NCBI RefSeq assembly: GCF_002105155.1
Contig: NW_019029036.1
Location: 1-64,000, forward strand
Reading direction: 5' to 3'
Length of the DNA: 64,000 bases
From: Lobosporangium transversale
Lineage: Eukaryota > Mortierellomycota > Mortierellomycetes > Mortierellales > Mortierellaceae
The notes below the pieces were generated by a model. That model saw nothing but the letters and a program-made list of their open reading frames with translations, was not told the DNA's origin and searched no databases. The position numbers were made by a program, and so were the translations under genes. Within the stretch, counting starts at the first letter, position 1. The number at the start of each line of letters is the position of its first letter. This document shows positions 13,309-25,228 of this stretch, piece by piece.

Positions 13309-16300
13309 TTATTGGTCATCTTCAGGATCCTCTTGCTCCCTAGCTTTCATGGATATCAACAGTGAGTTAATAGTCTTTCCCTCATTTGCCTGTGACCACT
13401 CAGCAACAATGTCTTCAGGATTGCGACCTTCCCTTCGTGCTGCTTCGTTGATCAGCCTAATTAACTCATATCGTCGATTGTAGGCCCTTTGGTCTGATGT
13501 ATTCACTGGCCAACTCGGGTTCAATCTTTTAAATGCTGCAAGGGGCCCATGAAACTCATCCCAAGCATCTGCCACTGTGAGCTTTCCGCGGTCTGCTTTC
13601 CATTTGAAAGTGGCGCTTGATGAGCTGGGGCCTGGGGACGAGTGATGCGATGGCTCTGGCGCTCGTTGGAAGCAATGTAGAGGAGCTTGAACCAGCGATG
13701 AGTGCTGTTGAGGTACCTGTGGGGGACGCGTCGCAAACGGCTGCTGTTGAGGGACTCTGCGCAGAGCAGGATAGCTTGGCATAGTATGGGGATATGGCCC
13801 AAGAAGACCGGCTGAATTCAAGGGATGCGCTGGAGCTTGGCGAGCTGACGGATCCTGCAATAAATGTATCACTATCTCCATTTGCTGCTTTAGCGTCGCG
13901 AGCTCTGAGCTCATGGCAGACAACTGCGCCCTTTGTTGTGCTTCTTGCTGTGCCATTTGTGCTCCTTGCCGAGCAATAGCTGCTTCAAGAGATGCATTCT
14001 GGTGACTAAGGCTGTTTAGCGCGTTGGAGACCACATGTTTGTCAACTGGGACTAATGGATTGACAACATTGGCGCTCTGCTGATGCACTTCGATCGCACG
14101 AAGGAGCTCTCTCTGAAAGTCAAGGAACAGCTGACTCTCAAAGATTTCTGGAAGTGATTCTAAAAGCTTATTGCTCAGAGTCCTTCCTTTGCTGTCAGGC
14201 TTCAGGTACAGCACGGCGTCTTGAAGGATAACTCTCCTCATTTGTACCAGCAATAGTAGGAAAGCTCTTCGATCAATCATTGCGCTGTTCATGAGCTTAT
14301 TGGCCGTTGCGGCGGAGCTTCCCGTAGTTTCTTCATCTTGATCCCTAGCCGCTGTCGAATGGCGCATACGCTCCTGCCAGCCTCCCCAGTGCAGGTCGTC
14401 CTCCGTGATGAGATCCGGGTTTACATCTGTCATAGCATCATTACAATCCTTGACCCATTCCTCATTCTCTCTAACGCTGCTGTTAAAGTTCCCTTCGATC
14501 CAAGGGAAAATTTTCCTCTGCAGCTCCAAGTCAGGGATAACGAGATTACGCTCAAGGATATAAGGTTCCTGTTCCTTGTTGAAATGAGCCATATAAAACG
14601 CGCCAGTGGTGGGGTTCTTTGGAGCATAGAAACTCTCCATCTGTCCCATTACCCAACGCCCAAGGTGACGGATATGCTCCAAGCCTAAGCCCAGACGGTA
14701 CGCATCTGATGTTCCTGCGTGTCGACCGGCGTGAGTGACCTTGGTCGAATAAATGCCACAGGTTCGCATCACAGAAGCTGTGGCATCGATTTGAGTCTTT
14801 GGTGCAACAGCATTCTTGCGAAGGCCTGCGTTGCGCTTCTCGATCGTACTAGCCGCGACCAAAAGCTTGATGTTGTACCAATCGTCAGGATCAGCGAAGT
14901 TTGGGACATCCTCCTTATCCAGCTATTATAGGAATGGTACGCGACCCAACATTTAACAACGAGCTAGGAAAGTACATAACCTATATTGCAGTAAGAAGAG
15001 ACAAGAATGGCACAAATCTCTTACCATAAATCGTTCTAACATGTAGAAGCCAAACGCTCCTACAGTACACCTGTAAAAAACTTTATGACGAAAGGCGGTT
15101 GCATAAAGCTTAACACCCTTTTTATTTGTTTTGCCACGAGATATGCAAAACGTAAGTCCGAGAGCTGGCTGGGACCCACTTGCCGGATGGGAAGACATGA
15201 TACTGAACACATCAGATAGGTTAAGATTGCGAATGTCTTCATCTCGCAGCAGCATATGGTGTCGTGCCAAGATGCAAAGGCGCTCACGCATATATTGAAA
15301 TCTACCTTCCGCATGGTACACTCGCTTCCCTTTTAGCCGCAGCATTGGCTTCATACCCCACGTATGGAGGGCCATCCGAATGAACTGCTTCTCATTATAG
15401 GGGTCGCGAATAGAACAGGTATCAGTGCGCGTCGATCCCTGGAATGAGGTGTCGTACACTAGTTTCCCCTCGTATTCCTCGATAGCCTCCTTCAGCGGGA
15501 TATCCTTGCGCGGATGAGGTGCAGGGTTTGGCCAATCCACCTTTGATGACGCTTGCTCCTTGTAGAGATAAATTAATGCCTTCCTGGCACAATCCACTGT
15601 TTCTATCGAGATAGGCGCATAGATGAATCTTCGGCCAGTCTCATCAGTTTGCGGATGCGAAAGAACTATATTTGGATTAAAATGAAGTGTCAGAATGTCA
15701 ATTAAGAGTGAGCCACAGCTTTGAACAAGGTTATTTTGGTTACATGATTACACTAGATTTACTTTTTGCTCTTTCCGCAATGGAGGAGACCATGAGGGCT
15801 TGTGGTTCAGCAGACATGAGGGCCTCTTCTTCAGCTGGTTGCGAGTGATTTTGTTCCTCGTCTTCGCTTCCTGCATCGTCTTTGTCACCTTGGGAGGCTT
15901 CCTCAAACCCCTCAAATGCCGGAGTCTCATAAGGCTGTGAATTACGTTGGCTATAATTTTGCTCCAGCTCATGGACAACATCCTGAAAAATACTTTCCTC
16001 TGTCTCTGCTTTCCAAGCCTTTGGTTTTCTCTTATTTTCGCGAGTCAGCTTGCCCTCTAACACTGATCTGGCCGCTTGTGATGAAGCCTTTCCAACGACG
16101 CCACTGAATCCCGCGTTTGAATCAATATATTTCTTTACTGTGCGCTTGAAAACAACCTCCTCGAAAAACTTTAACATTTTTCTTGCGTCAACGCTGCAGT
16201 CCGCTTTTTCTCTTGTGCTGCAGAACACCTATCATTTATATTGTATTTGCATATTTTGTATTACGAAGCATGAAAAAAAAAATTTGACTGTCCTAAAAAA

Positions 16301-17343
16301 TAAAATAAACAAATAAACAAAATAATAAACTTACCTGCCAAGCTTTCAAGTATGTCTTGTACTGCAGCAATGTCTTTGAGGGATTCTTGTTGGCGAGGAG
16401 AGATTCGAGAACATGGTTAGCACAGGTTTTTCTCTGCTCTGCTGTTTCTTCAGACGAAAAAGGCGACTGAAGGTGGCTGGAAGAGTTATCAGTTGTTGCA
16501 CCGATAATCGTGCCTTGGGAGTAGATCCGCTTGCGAGGGGTGTGTTCCTCGGAGACGTTGTGGACGCCTACAGAACAGGCCCTTCTTTTGCCCTCGCGGA
16601 TCTCTCTCCTTTTTTCTTTTTCATCTCTGGCTTCCTTAGCCTTTCGTGCATAGCCACTTCTTCCTTCTTTCCCTTGCTTCACGCTAAATTCGAAGAAGGT
16701 CCCGCTTGGACCTGAGTTTATTGATGAAGAGGCAGCGTTGCCAGAAGAAGAAGAAGCGATAGTGCGGGGCATCTTGATAGGTTACTTTATATTTTTTGTT
16801 GAGGGAATTGGGTAGATATTTGTGAGTACGATCAAGTGTTGCAAGTAGTGGTTATCGTAATAAATAGCGATGATGTATAATGTATAAAAGAAAAGAATAA
16901 AAAAGAAAAATGTAAGCGAACATGGTTTTATACTTTTAGCTCATATTGTCAAGTCCAGTTCAAGAATATACTCTCCTCATATTTCAATTGTTCAATCGCT
17001 ATCTTAGTGAGCTTGATCAATTGTTAGCTTCCCTCAAGCGCGTTATTTTCCTTTGAGTACGGAATGAGTACAGATGAGGAATGAGTGGAATGAGTGGAAT
17101 GGAATGCGGGAATGAAGAATTGAGTATGAAGCAAGGTGTTGATCAGATCAGACCGCTTTGTGAGCGCGCTACGCGCGTGTAACTAAAGATACTTTTAGTT
17201 TCTACTTTTCAGTTAGATGTAGTGAAAAGACATGTGCCTGAATTCTAACCTCTGTGTCTCTGTGTCTGTACGTGAAACCTATGAAACATTTTGCCTATTA
17301 ATGGGCATACACTGGAATTTGACTTAATAAACTATTACAGTAT
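12775..17343 (-). mobile_element. Crypton unit D (intact, terminal)
   Basis: Full 4569 bp unit, last of the array. It differs from unit C by very few bases, for example a synonymous change near 15191. Its right end abuts unique flanking DNA at 17344, the only true array boundary visible. Confidence 0.92.
13309..16772 (-). CDS. Crypton tyrosine recombinase, copy D (intact, 4 exons)
   Basis: Exons 16772-16335, 16228-15763, 15665-15025 and 14922-13309 give the same roughly 1052-residue protein as copy C with the same intron phases. All catalytic residues (R, HxxR, W, Y) and the C-terminal GCR1_C-like domain are present. The only difference I noticed from copy C is silent (a serine codon near 15191). 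Two near-identical intact copies side by side mean recent amplification, and either could supply recombinase to the array. The 1.1 kb upstream segment (16773-17343 plus unique flank) is shorter here because the array ends, so its promoter context differs from internal copies. Confidence 0.92.
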
Positions 17344-17880
17344 GTGAAGGCGGCGCGTCTTGAATCTCTAGGCGTCCAGGGACATGGAATAAAAAAACAT
17401 CAAGAATGTGGCCAAGGCTGCCACGCGATTGACCGGTAAAATGTGATACAACATTGGATTGTGTCGTCAGTATATTAATAGTTCTCGGTATATTAATGCT
17501 ACATGCTGTTGAGGGCATCAATCTCGCCAGAATCATCCCTCTCACATCAATTCATGCCAGACGGATGAAAGATTAGGAGGAAAAGGTCCTTGATATCTGG
17601 GATATCCACGCTTATTTATAATCTCACCAAATGTTCTGTGTCTTGCGTTCATAGGCGGTTAACCGCAGTTTGGTTTTCGTATACCCCTTGAAGAACGTAA
17701 GCAAAAATGCCTTTATGTTTTATATTTGATACTCATCAATTTACCATTTTTACTAACTTGTGTATTTCAAATACTCATAGCCAATAAACGGTTTAGCAGC
17801 ATTGAGAAGGAATTTTATTCCAAGGATTGGTCTGATTTATCAAGGCTTATATTTATGGCACCGTTAAATTACCAGTAACA
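17344..17880. other. Unique flank of the Crypton array
   Basis: No gene recognised. The only feature of note is at 17632-17645, a 14-base motif differing by one base from the duplicated TGCTCTGTGTCTTG motif inside the Crypton unit. It may be chance or a remnant of an older insertion. Confidence 0.5.
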
Positions 17881-18240
17881 GACGGCGCAATGTCAGGCTT
17901 CCCAGATGCTTGGCGTCGATTTCAGTCAGAAAAAAGAGAGGCGACACATAGACCATCACTCCTATTCTTTGATCCTCCTGGTTTGGATGGCTCTTATATG
18001 AGCTGCGACTCTAATAACAAGGCAAAAGAGATCCTTGTACATATTTTGTCGCATAGTCCCAGCTTTTGCTCACTTTAGGAGCATCTGGCTGTGGAAAGAC
18101 TCGAACAGTTATGGACATGGTGATTTTATTTCAATGCTGGTCGAGATGACCGCGGATCAGATGATGTCTGGTCTTTGATTACTTCTGTCAATCTTGGGGC
18201 TGGTGTTGACCTATCGGTAAACACTAATATTGCTATGATA
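17881..18240 (+). pseudogene. Relic of a Crinkler-like P-loop NTPase gene
   Basis: From ATG at 17890 a 62-residue frame runs to a stop at 18076; the next frame then encodes a Walker A motif (GASGCGKT near 18080-18105) followed by RTVMDM. Crinkler-type and related effector-like NTPases often have a leucine-rich strand leading into such a P-loop followed by R-T. The frame breaks just before and soon after the motif, and the inverted-repeat transposon starts at 18241. I read it as the 5' part of a dead gene. Family assignment is tentative because no Crinkler N-terminus is visible here; another P-loop family remains possible. Confidence 0.45.
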
Positions 18241-18300
18241 TCCGGACATCCCACTGTCAAACTTGTCCGGATAATAATTAGGTTTTACTGAATTGGGTGA
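18241..18300 (+). repeat. Left terminal inverted repeat of the pogo-type element
   Basis: Matches the reverse complement of 23904-23962 with only a few mismatches. It contains an internal TCCGGACA...TTGTCCGGA palindrome-like pair. TA precedes it. Confidence 0.9.
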
Positions 18301-18810
18301 TATTCTAAACTTTATAAAATATATATACTCAGATGATACTGCATTTACGGGTTCCCTAAATGCACATCTGGCGAAATGTCCGACGATTGCGTTCCTTTCA
18401 GTTACAAAAGGAACGAAACACGTTCGATATTGTGGAATAGGCTTCCAAGACCTTTTTTTTCCGGGCTCGGCTTTCCCTCCCTTGTTTCTTGGTCTTGCCT
18501 TCCCTTGGCTCTATCGTTGCCTATTGCATTTTCTCACTCACATCTGCTAAACATATTGAGACGATTTTGTTTATTGCATTTGGATAGTTTTCTCTTATCA
18601 TGTCGCTTCACAATTTTTTTTTTTTTTTTTTTTTTTTGGTGTTAAAGAAAGTATACTTAAAAACAGAAAACTATCTGAAAGAGCAGATCCATTATGATGA
18701 CGACCTTCAAGCACTAGTTCGGAATAACTGGGATTAGTTCTTAACGTACGACAATAGAACAGTGTAGAGAGCATTGAGTTATACTGAGTCCTCCTCCTCC
18801 TTCATATCAT

Positions 18811-21052
18811 TTACGCCTCCGCTGTTCTCCTTTTGCGCTTGAGTTCCTTCACCTCCATGACATCTTTGCCCCCGCGCTTGACCACCTTCAATTTGGACTG
18901 AATTCCCAGCTTCATATTTCGATGAGGCATGCTCAGTGTTGGAAATGGACTGTTGTCTTTTACATGCCCCTGTCGCTTTCCCTTTAGGCACTTGCTAGTA
19001 ATCCGGACCAATGATTGAATCTGAAACAATTGGAAGAAAAAGATTTGATCCATTGATTTAAGTTCGGATGAACAGGTTGGCATTGTAAGCTCAGAGATCC
19101 TTGCATGGATGACAGTATTGCCAATCATTGCACCAAGGAAAAACACTATCTCAGGGCCGACAGACTGGAAGCTTATGAGTGGCAGATCTTCTTCAAGACC
19201 GGGGAGTAGATCATCGAGGCTGTCTTTTGTAAAAATGGCAATGCGGAGGGTATCCGCATTCTTTGACTGTGTTGTGGGGTGGATACCCTTGATTTCTCCA
19301 TAATATACCTCACGTTTTCCCTCTGTTCGACCCACAATGTCGGGTTGCCTGGCTTGCCCATCCTGAGCCAAAGCAGCTTTTCTGTTCTCGCCCGCAGTCG
19401 ATGCACTGTTAAGACCGCTAAAAGGAATAACGACAATTAAACCAAAAGAACATCCCATCTTCCTATATGCAAACGGCTAAACAATCAGGATGATATTACC
19501 ATTTGAATTGGATATGGCCTGGTATATTCATAAATTCACGTAAAATCGGCACGATGACGGACGACATAATATCACTTTCACTTTCAATCTCGCACCATGT
19601 ATTGTAGTGTCGAAACACATACAGAGCCACAAACAAAACAGGTAATATGTCTTTTTCTTGGCATGTGTAATAGGATCCCATTATCATGTCAACGACCGAC
19701 CTAAGATTGATCTCGGGTTCCTCGGCGGTTTCAAGGTCCTTGGATAGGTAGCTCAAGAGATTCATTGATCCCAAATTCTGCAGTCAACAACCAAAAAAAA
19801 AAAAAAAAAAAAAAAAAGGTGATTGGTGCCCATTATGCATTGCTCAAAACAAACAAGCAGTCAAAAAAACATAATGTCAACAACAACCATAGCCATATCC
19901 GCGAACCTGAACCCAAGCGCTCCATAGTGCGGCTGCTTCTACCGACCGCTTTACGTCTTTCTCTTGCAGCTCGCTGGTATAAAACCGACGGAGAACTTCC
20001 TTTGTGATAGCTGAGATCTCAGCAGTCTTGAATCCAACATGCTCTTTGTCAAAATGCAGGACACCAGAGAGCAGCCTAGATTGATACATTTCATCACGTC
20101 GATTAGTTTGTGTAATTTCGCTTGAACGTGAATCTCATTTGTATGGAGTCAAACTTACTTACGCAATCTGATCTATTTGCTTGAAGTTCAAAGATGTCTT
20201 CTGCCTGATCTTGTTGTAGGACTCAGTTATCCGAGGTCCCCAGTCTTTTGTTAGCGGGAAACGGAATGTGAATTCTGGCCGCTCCTTAATCCAGGACATA
20301 TCTACAGTTCCACTGTAAGGTCGTCCAAATACCTCACCCTCATCACCTTTGTCTCCGCTAGACAGCTGTTCGTGATTGTCGAAAGTTCCTGTGACAGCTC
20401 CTTCATCGTTGTTGATATTAAAGAGCGGACGGCGCGGAGGCGACAGTGTTGGTGATGATAAGCCCGAGCCTCAGTCAAATAATGGAGTGCGAGCAGACGA
20501 AAATAGCACTATCAGTCGTCGGCCATGCAAATATTGAATGAGAGCAACAAACAATAACAAACAATATCAAATATAAGTATAAATAATACTGTAGTAACTC
20601 TTACCTCGTTTCGGACCCACCTCGAAATTGTTTGATAAAAGTGGAATCAAAGTTGAATTATTGACGCTGATATAATGTTCTCTAACAGCCCCACTTCCTT
20701 CGATTATCTCGCTTACAGCCGACTTCGTGGACATTCGGACTTGATAGCGAATTCTTCGGTCTGCCCAAAATTCACCACCTTTAGATGCCTTCCACACTTT
20801 GTACTGATTAAGCGAACGTCGTCTTATGATATACGGTACAGTTGTTGATTGTAAAACTTGCATAAATAGCGGATGTGCATCTTCCTCACAATGGAACCCA
20901 AGCTCTTCGGCGAATTTCGACATTTCTATATCTTCACCCCTTTTAGCTTTCTTTTGTGCCCAACTCAACGGGTCATTCACACGTGGTTCAACTGAGTCGG
21001 CAGGATGAAGAGGAGGTAGGTTTTCCTGTGGAGCTGATGATACGCTTCGCAT
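18811..21052 (-). CDS. Five-exon passenger gene with PD-(D/E)xK-like motif
   Basis: Exons 21052-20605, 20469-20163, 20120-19907, 19777-19500 and 19462-18811 join in phase to about 632 residues. The 42-nt third intron is short and is the weakest call; intron 4 holds a long sense-strand poly(T). I do not know the protein by name. It resembles large hypothetical families of mucoromycete genomes. Visible features: a helical region ending in SSVIVP (near 400), then RQPDIVG with Asp near 457, and after a short spacer GEIKG with Glu near 472 and Lys near 474, the D...ExK spacing of restriction-like nucleases. The end is lysine/arginine rich, possibly a nuclear signal. It lies within the pogo-type element, same strand as the transposase, and looks intact while the transposase is broken. 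Nuclease activity is inferred. Confidence 0.7.
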
Positions 21053-21793
21053 TTGTGATTCTATACGCTCATGATTCTCGTGAACGATTCAATATTAGTA
21101 ATGAAATTTCAATTTACACAAAAACAAAAGAAATCAAAGAATCATTAAGTGGATATGATGTTATAACATTGTTCGATCCAACTCGTCTTTCCGCCGCCTC
21201 GCCGCGTACTAAGCAAAGGTTCGCTAAGAATGTGCTCATGAAATCTACAGCCCACTTAATAATTCTAAATGAATAATTCTAAATGAATAAATCAATTACG
21301 GACCTTACGATGTATTACTTGTAACCGCTGAGTACAGTTGAAGAAGTTCAGTGCTACTTAATGTTAAACAGTTAATACACCTGAAGTTGATTGGACAAGA
21401 TTACGTGACAGCTTTTTTCGAAACACAACTGGCCGCCGACGTGGTCTCCATTGTCCTCGTCTGGCACCACTTGAAACGGGCGCTGACGGAGTTTGAGAGT
21501 CGCCAGGACCTACAGGTCATTCACCCAGCCAAAGTTGGATTGGCAGGACGAGGCGATAGCGTGGTTCAGAGCTAGGTCTACACTCGCAAGCGAAAAAAAG
21601 GAGATACTGCGACCAAAATCAATGAACGATCGCAATGAAATATGAATAATTATATTTTAATTAAAAGGATTCTGGAATTCTTCGTCTCGTTGGGAGCCAT
21701 CCTGCATATCTTTTTGTGGAGATACCTGTTCCCTATTCTCGTCTTCACAAGCTCTTACAAGCTTTTTCAAAAAAATGGCGCACACTACTCATG
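21053..21793. other. Spacer between passenger gene and transposase relic
   Basis: I see no recognisable gene. A 74-residue plus-strand frame at 21351-21575 has no known motif and no splice partner, so I do not call it. This side would carry the promoter of the passenger gene. Confidence 0.5.
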
Positions 21794-23613
21794 TTACTTT
21801 TTTTTTGCATTATCCAGCATGGCCTCCATTCCCTCCGGAGTGCGCATATCATGCCCACCAGACAACTTGGCCAGTAGCTCAACCGAAGTATGAAGTGACT
21901 CCTTCGATAGAGGTGAACTATGCATGCTGCTCACAGGGGGTGGAATGGGTTCTTGGGCTCCATCGGAAAGATCAGGAAAGTTACAATCCTCTACAGAAGG
22001 GCATGGCCCATTTTTATCCTCCAAAACATCCTGCACATCTTTCTCCGCAATGCGGTTGAGGTTCCAGCCGTTTGCCTCATTCACTGAGGCAACCAAGTGC
22101 TCGAAGTACGTCCTTTCTTGCCTCTCATAAAGGTGACGTCGCGTGTACCGGAGCTCATGGTTCTGCTCTGCATTGGTAGTCGACATGGTTTTGAAGGGCG
22201 GCCGCATCTCTTCAGGGAGGACCGGCGTTTCAGCAAAGCAATTCCTTAGTGTTGTCACTTTAACGTAATTCCATGCATATGGGATAATCGACCACGCGTG
22301 TCCATTAAAAATAGCCTTCACCATGTCAAACGTTCGGATGAGATGCGACTCACGGATAAGCATCTCAAGGAATGCTCGCTTGAACACACTAATAACACCT
22401 GCGTCAAGGGGCTGCGTAACAGATGTTGGGTTCACCAGGAGTCGTCGGACGCGGAGATGCTTCCAGGATTAATTGATAAAAGGGTCGCGCATATCAATGT
22501 TTTTGTGTTGTGGAGCTGAGTCTAGGAGAAGTAGGCTTGGCTCCGTGAGCTGGTCATCGAGTTCTTTCAGCCATTTCACAAAGATATGGTTTGTCATCCA
22601 CCCCGATTCAGACTTCCTCACAACCATCTTACTTGCCGACTCTTCGTCAATGCCCTGGGCGATATTTTTGCCTAGTATATAAAATATATCACATCAAGTT
22701 AATGTCTAATATTTAATATTTACCAAGGTTTTCAGTAGTTGCTTCTCCTTACCAATGACTAGTGTCTTCAATGCACTCATGGATTCTGCCTTGAGGAGCG
22801 ATGTGCCCGAAGCGTTGATACAAAATAGAATGGAAACACGGCAGCTCCTATTTGCCTTGATACCGGCTTTCGAGACCTGCGTTGTATAAGACTTGTGCTC
22901 CAGCTCCTTGAAATAAAATCCTGTCTCATCGCAGTTGTATATGTTGTCAGGCTTGGGAACATAGCCGCCGAATCTCGACTAGTTCAGGCTCAATCGCCTT
23001 AAGGTCAACCGATGCTGCTTCTCCGTGGAGCTGGCAATACGTTATGTTATGACGCTTTTTGAAAGCATCGAACCAGGAAGCTGAAAAAGACGGCATCATG
23101 TTGTTGGAGTCCGAGTCAAAAGGATTTTTCTGGTCGGTGAGGACAATATAGGTGGTTTTAGCCGCTTGCTTTATCATCCTTTTGTTGACTGGATTGTTTC
23201 GCTTCTGCTGATCTTCCAGGCAGCCATTTTAAGAGCACCGCCTCAAGCTGAAAATTCTTTCGCTGAGTCATATAACATGCGCCCTTTGGATACAACGGAG
23301 CCTGTTGTCGAAGCTTCTAAAGGTTACATTGTGGGAGATATCTTTTTGTCGAAGCAAAAGATATTCGTATATATCAAGGAGCTCGATTTTTTGTTCTAGA
23401 GTCAAACACACCTTCGCCATTGGGATGGCGTGGTTGTCAACTGAAGGAAGGATAAGGGGAGCATACATATCGCAATTCCTTGCACAATCTTGAAGCCAAG
23501 TACCTCTCCTTCCGCTTGCGTTCAATCGTTTTTATTTCAGACTTTGTATATTTGGTCTTCTTGGTCACTTCATAAGCAAGAGCCGACTCTGTGGAGCGTT
23601 TTCCAGTTGCCAT
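21794..23613 (-). pseudogene. Pogo/Tigger-like DDD transposase (frameshifted)
   Basis: Reading from ATG at 23613 (MATGKRS), pieces in different frames line up with a CENP-B/Tigger-type transposase. A basic N-terminus precedes a helix-turn-helix segment (LTLEQKIELLDIYE), a second DNA-binding part (ASWFDAFKKRH), then the DDE_1 catalytic core: first Asp in NCDETGFYF (about 22930), second in LLLLDSAPQH (about 22520), third in TQPLDAGVI (about 22410). The frame changes between the DNA-binding and catalytic parts near 22955 and again near 22470, just before the third Asp. The C-terminal ~200 residues are open. The element is probably non-autonomous now, unless some frame breaks are sequencing errors. 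Confidence 0.85.
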
Positions 23614-23903
23614 TTTGATGCTTGGATGCGATTGTTTAATGTAAGGGAACAGGTGATATGTTGTGAATAGTAGCAAGCGGTGGTGGGTTCAAAAATGATT
23701 TATTGTTCAAGTCTGCCCTAATCTGCTACAATAATGATGGCTTTTATACTATTCGGGGACGCCGTGTGGAAGTCATGGGGCGTAGTGGGGCTGGGCAAAG
23801 AGGCGTAGTGGAGGCGTAGAATTGTCCGGATATTTCGTCAGACAAATCTTGTCGGACATTTCACCAGATGTGCATTTCGGGGAACCCGTAAATGCAATAT
23901 CAC

Positions 23904-23962
23904 CACCCAATTTAGTAAAACCTAATTATTATCCGGACAAGTTTGACAGTGGGATGTCTGGA
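23904..23962 (-). repeat. Right terminal inverted repeat of the pogo-type element
   Basis: Reverse complement of the left end with few mismatches, followed by TA at 23963-23964. Inverted homology resumes further in at 23851-23896. Confidence 0.9.
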
Positions 23963-23991
23963 TATTGCAAGTTCGACTATACAATAGTCTA

Positions 23992-24036
23992 GAGAGTTTT
24001 CGCAAATATTTTTTTCGTCAAGGATTTTCATCGGGA
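23992..24036 (+). repeat. Left inverted repeat of the Fanzor element
   Basis: The first 16 bases (GAGAGTTTTCGCAAAT) match the right end exactly in reverse complement. After an imperfect stretch the shared TTTTCATCGGGA follows. It starts only 30 bp beyond the right end of the pogo-type element. Confidence 0.7.
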
Positions 24037-25228
24037 TATTGAACCTTACTTTCGCCGACGTAAAAATTGCAGTCTGTAAACAACTTATCGTATGTGCTAT
24101 CCCTTAAACAGTCAACCTGGCAAATTTGCCATTATAAATGGGCTTAAAATCCAGCAATTCATGGGCATTGTCTTGAAATTTTATTTCGATGTCGAAATAA
24201 ATGACCGAAAACTAAACTGTCATGGAGCTATCCTGGCTTCTTTATTTGTGCCAATAAAAAAACTCTTGAAGGCTTTCGCATGACACTAGCATCCTCTTAG
24301 GGGGCCCATTGTGTTGTTTATTTATTGACTGGTGTAATAGCAGTGATAATATTCGCCATAGTATCGACTTGAAAGGATGGCAATCTGAGTTGATTCATTC
24401 TACCGCACCATAGAGCTTGCTCGGCAAGACTTGATTTGTCACATCATTTGCTTCCTCGTCTTCTTGATATATCTGGGTTGGTAAACACTGCGTTTGTTGG
24501 GCCTGTTGAAACCAGAGGGAACCACAGCAACATATCATACCCAAGGTGATACAAATATCTCTGTTGGAGTGAGTGGTGAACTGTGTGTGGTTCAGATGTA
24601 GTGGACATAAACGGCGAAAGAATGCATCGAAAGGATGTGAGCGGTTATGAGAGCCAGGAAGAAGGGGTTGGTATGCCTGTTCAAGTCCTTGGCAAGAGGG
24701 CATGAGTAGCAGTTGTGATCACAAGTTGATTTCGGTGAGTCTGCATAACAATGGTATAGTTTCTAGACCCTATCTTCCACGTACAGCATTGCATTATTGG
24801 TGTTTTCAGACCTGGCACCAATCATGCGAGGTATTTCTTTTTCTGAGGATTCCTTGTGTTAAACGGCCAGACAGAAAGCTTAAAAGACATACAGACACAA
24901 CGGTGAAAAAAAAATGTATGCGAGCAAACAGCTGCTGTGTTTATTTGTTGTCTGCACATGCCTTCTTTCATCGCGGGCTTTTTTTTTTTTAATTGTTTCG
25001 CAAATCTTGTTTCCTTTTTTGTTCGTCAATCACTGTGTGCACGAATAAGCAGCTGAAGCATCTCTTTGGTTTCTGTACATGCATAAACACATTTTACATC
25101 GCGGCGTCTTATTTATTTTCTGCAATTCCAAAACACAAAACACAAGCGTTTTCCAGAAGAAATAAACAAACTTTATTTTGGCGGCCACTCCACAATCATG
25201 CCATGGTTATAACAATCCCTAGGAAAGG
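24037..25228. other. Leader of the Fanzor element; no certain gene
   Basis: If the PIN module has a full XPG N-terminal domain it should lie here, but I see only broken frames. The frames at 24092-24283, 24702-24992 and 24993-25232 have no motifs, and the minus frame at 24395-24703 is cysteine-rich without a recognisable fold. Part of 23965-24300 could be the other half of the Crinkler-like relic cut by the pogo element. Confidence 0.4.

Larger units (their letters stand above)
1..17343. repeat. Head-to-tail array of a ~4.57 kb Crypton unit
   Basis: The same sequence recurs with offsets of about 4554-4569 bp, giving a left-truncated unit and three full units in one orientation. Units C and D are nearly identical over 4569 bp; unit B is 15 bp shorter. 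The right edge is sharp: identity stops after position 17343, where unit sequence (compare 3649-3651) changes to unrelated DNA. The left edge lies outside the window, so total copy number is unknown. Direct arrays of this kind are expected from integration of excised circles next to an existing copy or from unequal crossing-over; that origin is inferred. Confidence 0.97.
18241..23962 (-). mobile_element. Pogo/Tigger-type DNA transposon with a second (passenger) gene
   Basis: The ends are inverted copies of each other (about 59-60 bp nearly identical, starting TCCGGACATCCC on the left and TCCAGACATCCC on the right) and are bracketed by TA (18239-18240, 23963-23964), the target duplication of the Tc1/mariner/pogo superfamily. 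A second inverted block (18350-18394 with 23851-23896) continues the homology inward. At 5.7 kb it is far longer than a plain pogo element. Inside, on the same strand, lie a frameshifted DDD transposase (21794-23613) and a five-exon gene (18811-21052). Confidence 0.85.

Noticed and set aside
24395..24703. Minus-strand 102-residue frame with several Cys
   Set aside because: No domain or splice partner; lies in the leader of the Fanzor element where the opposite strand is the coding one.
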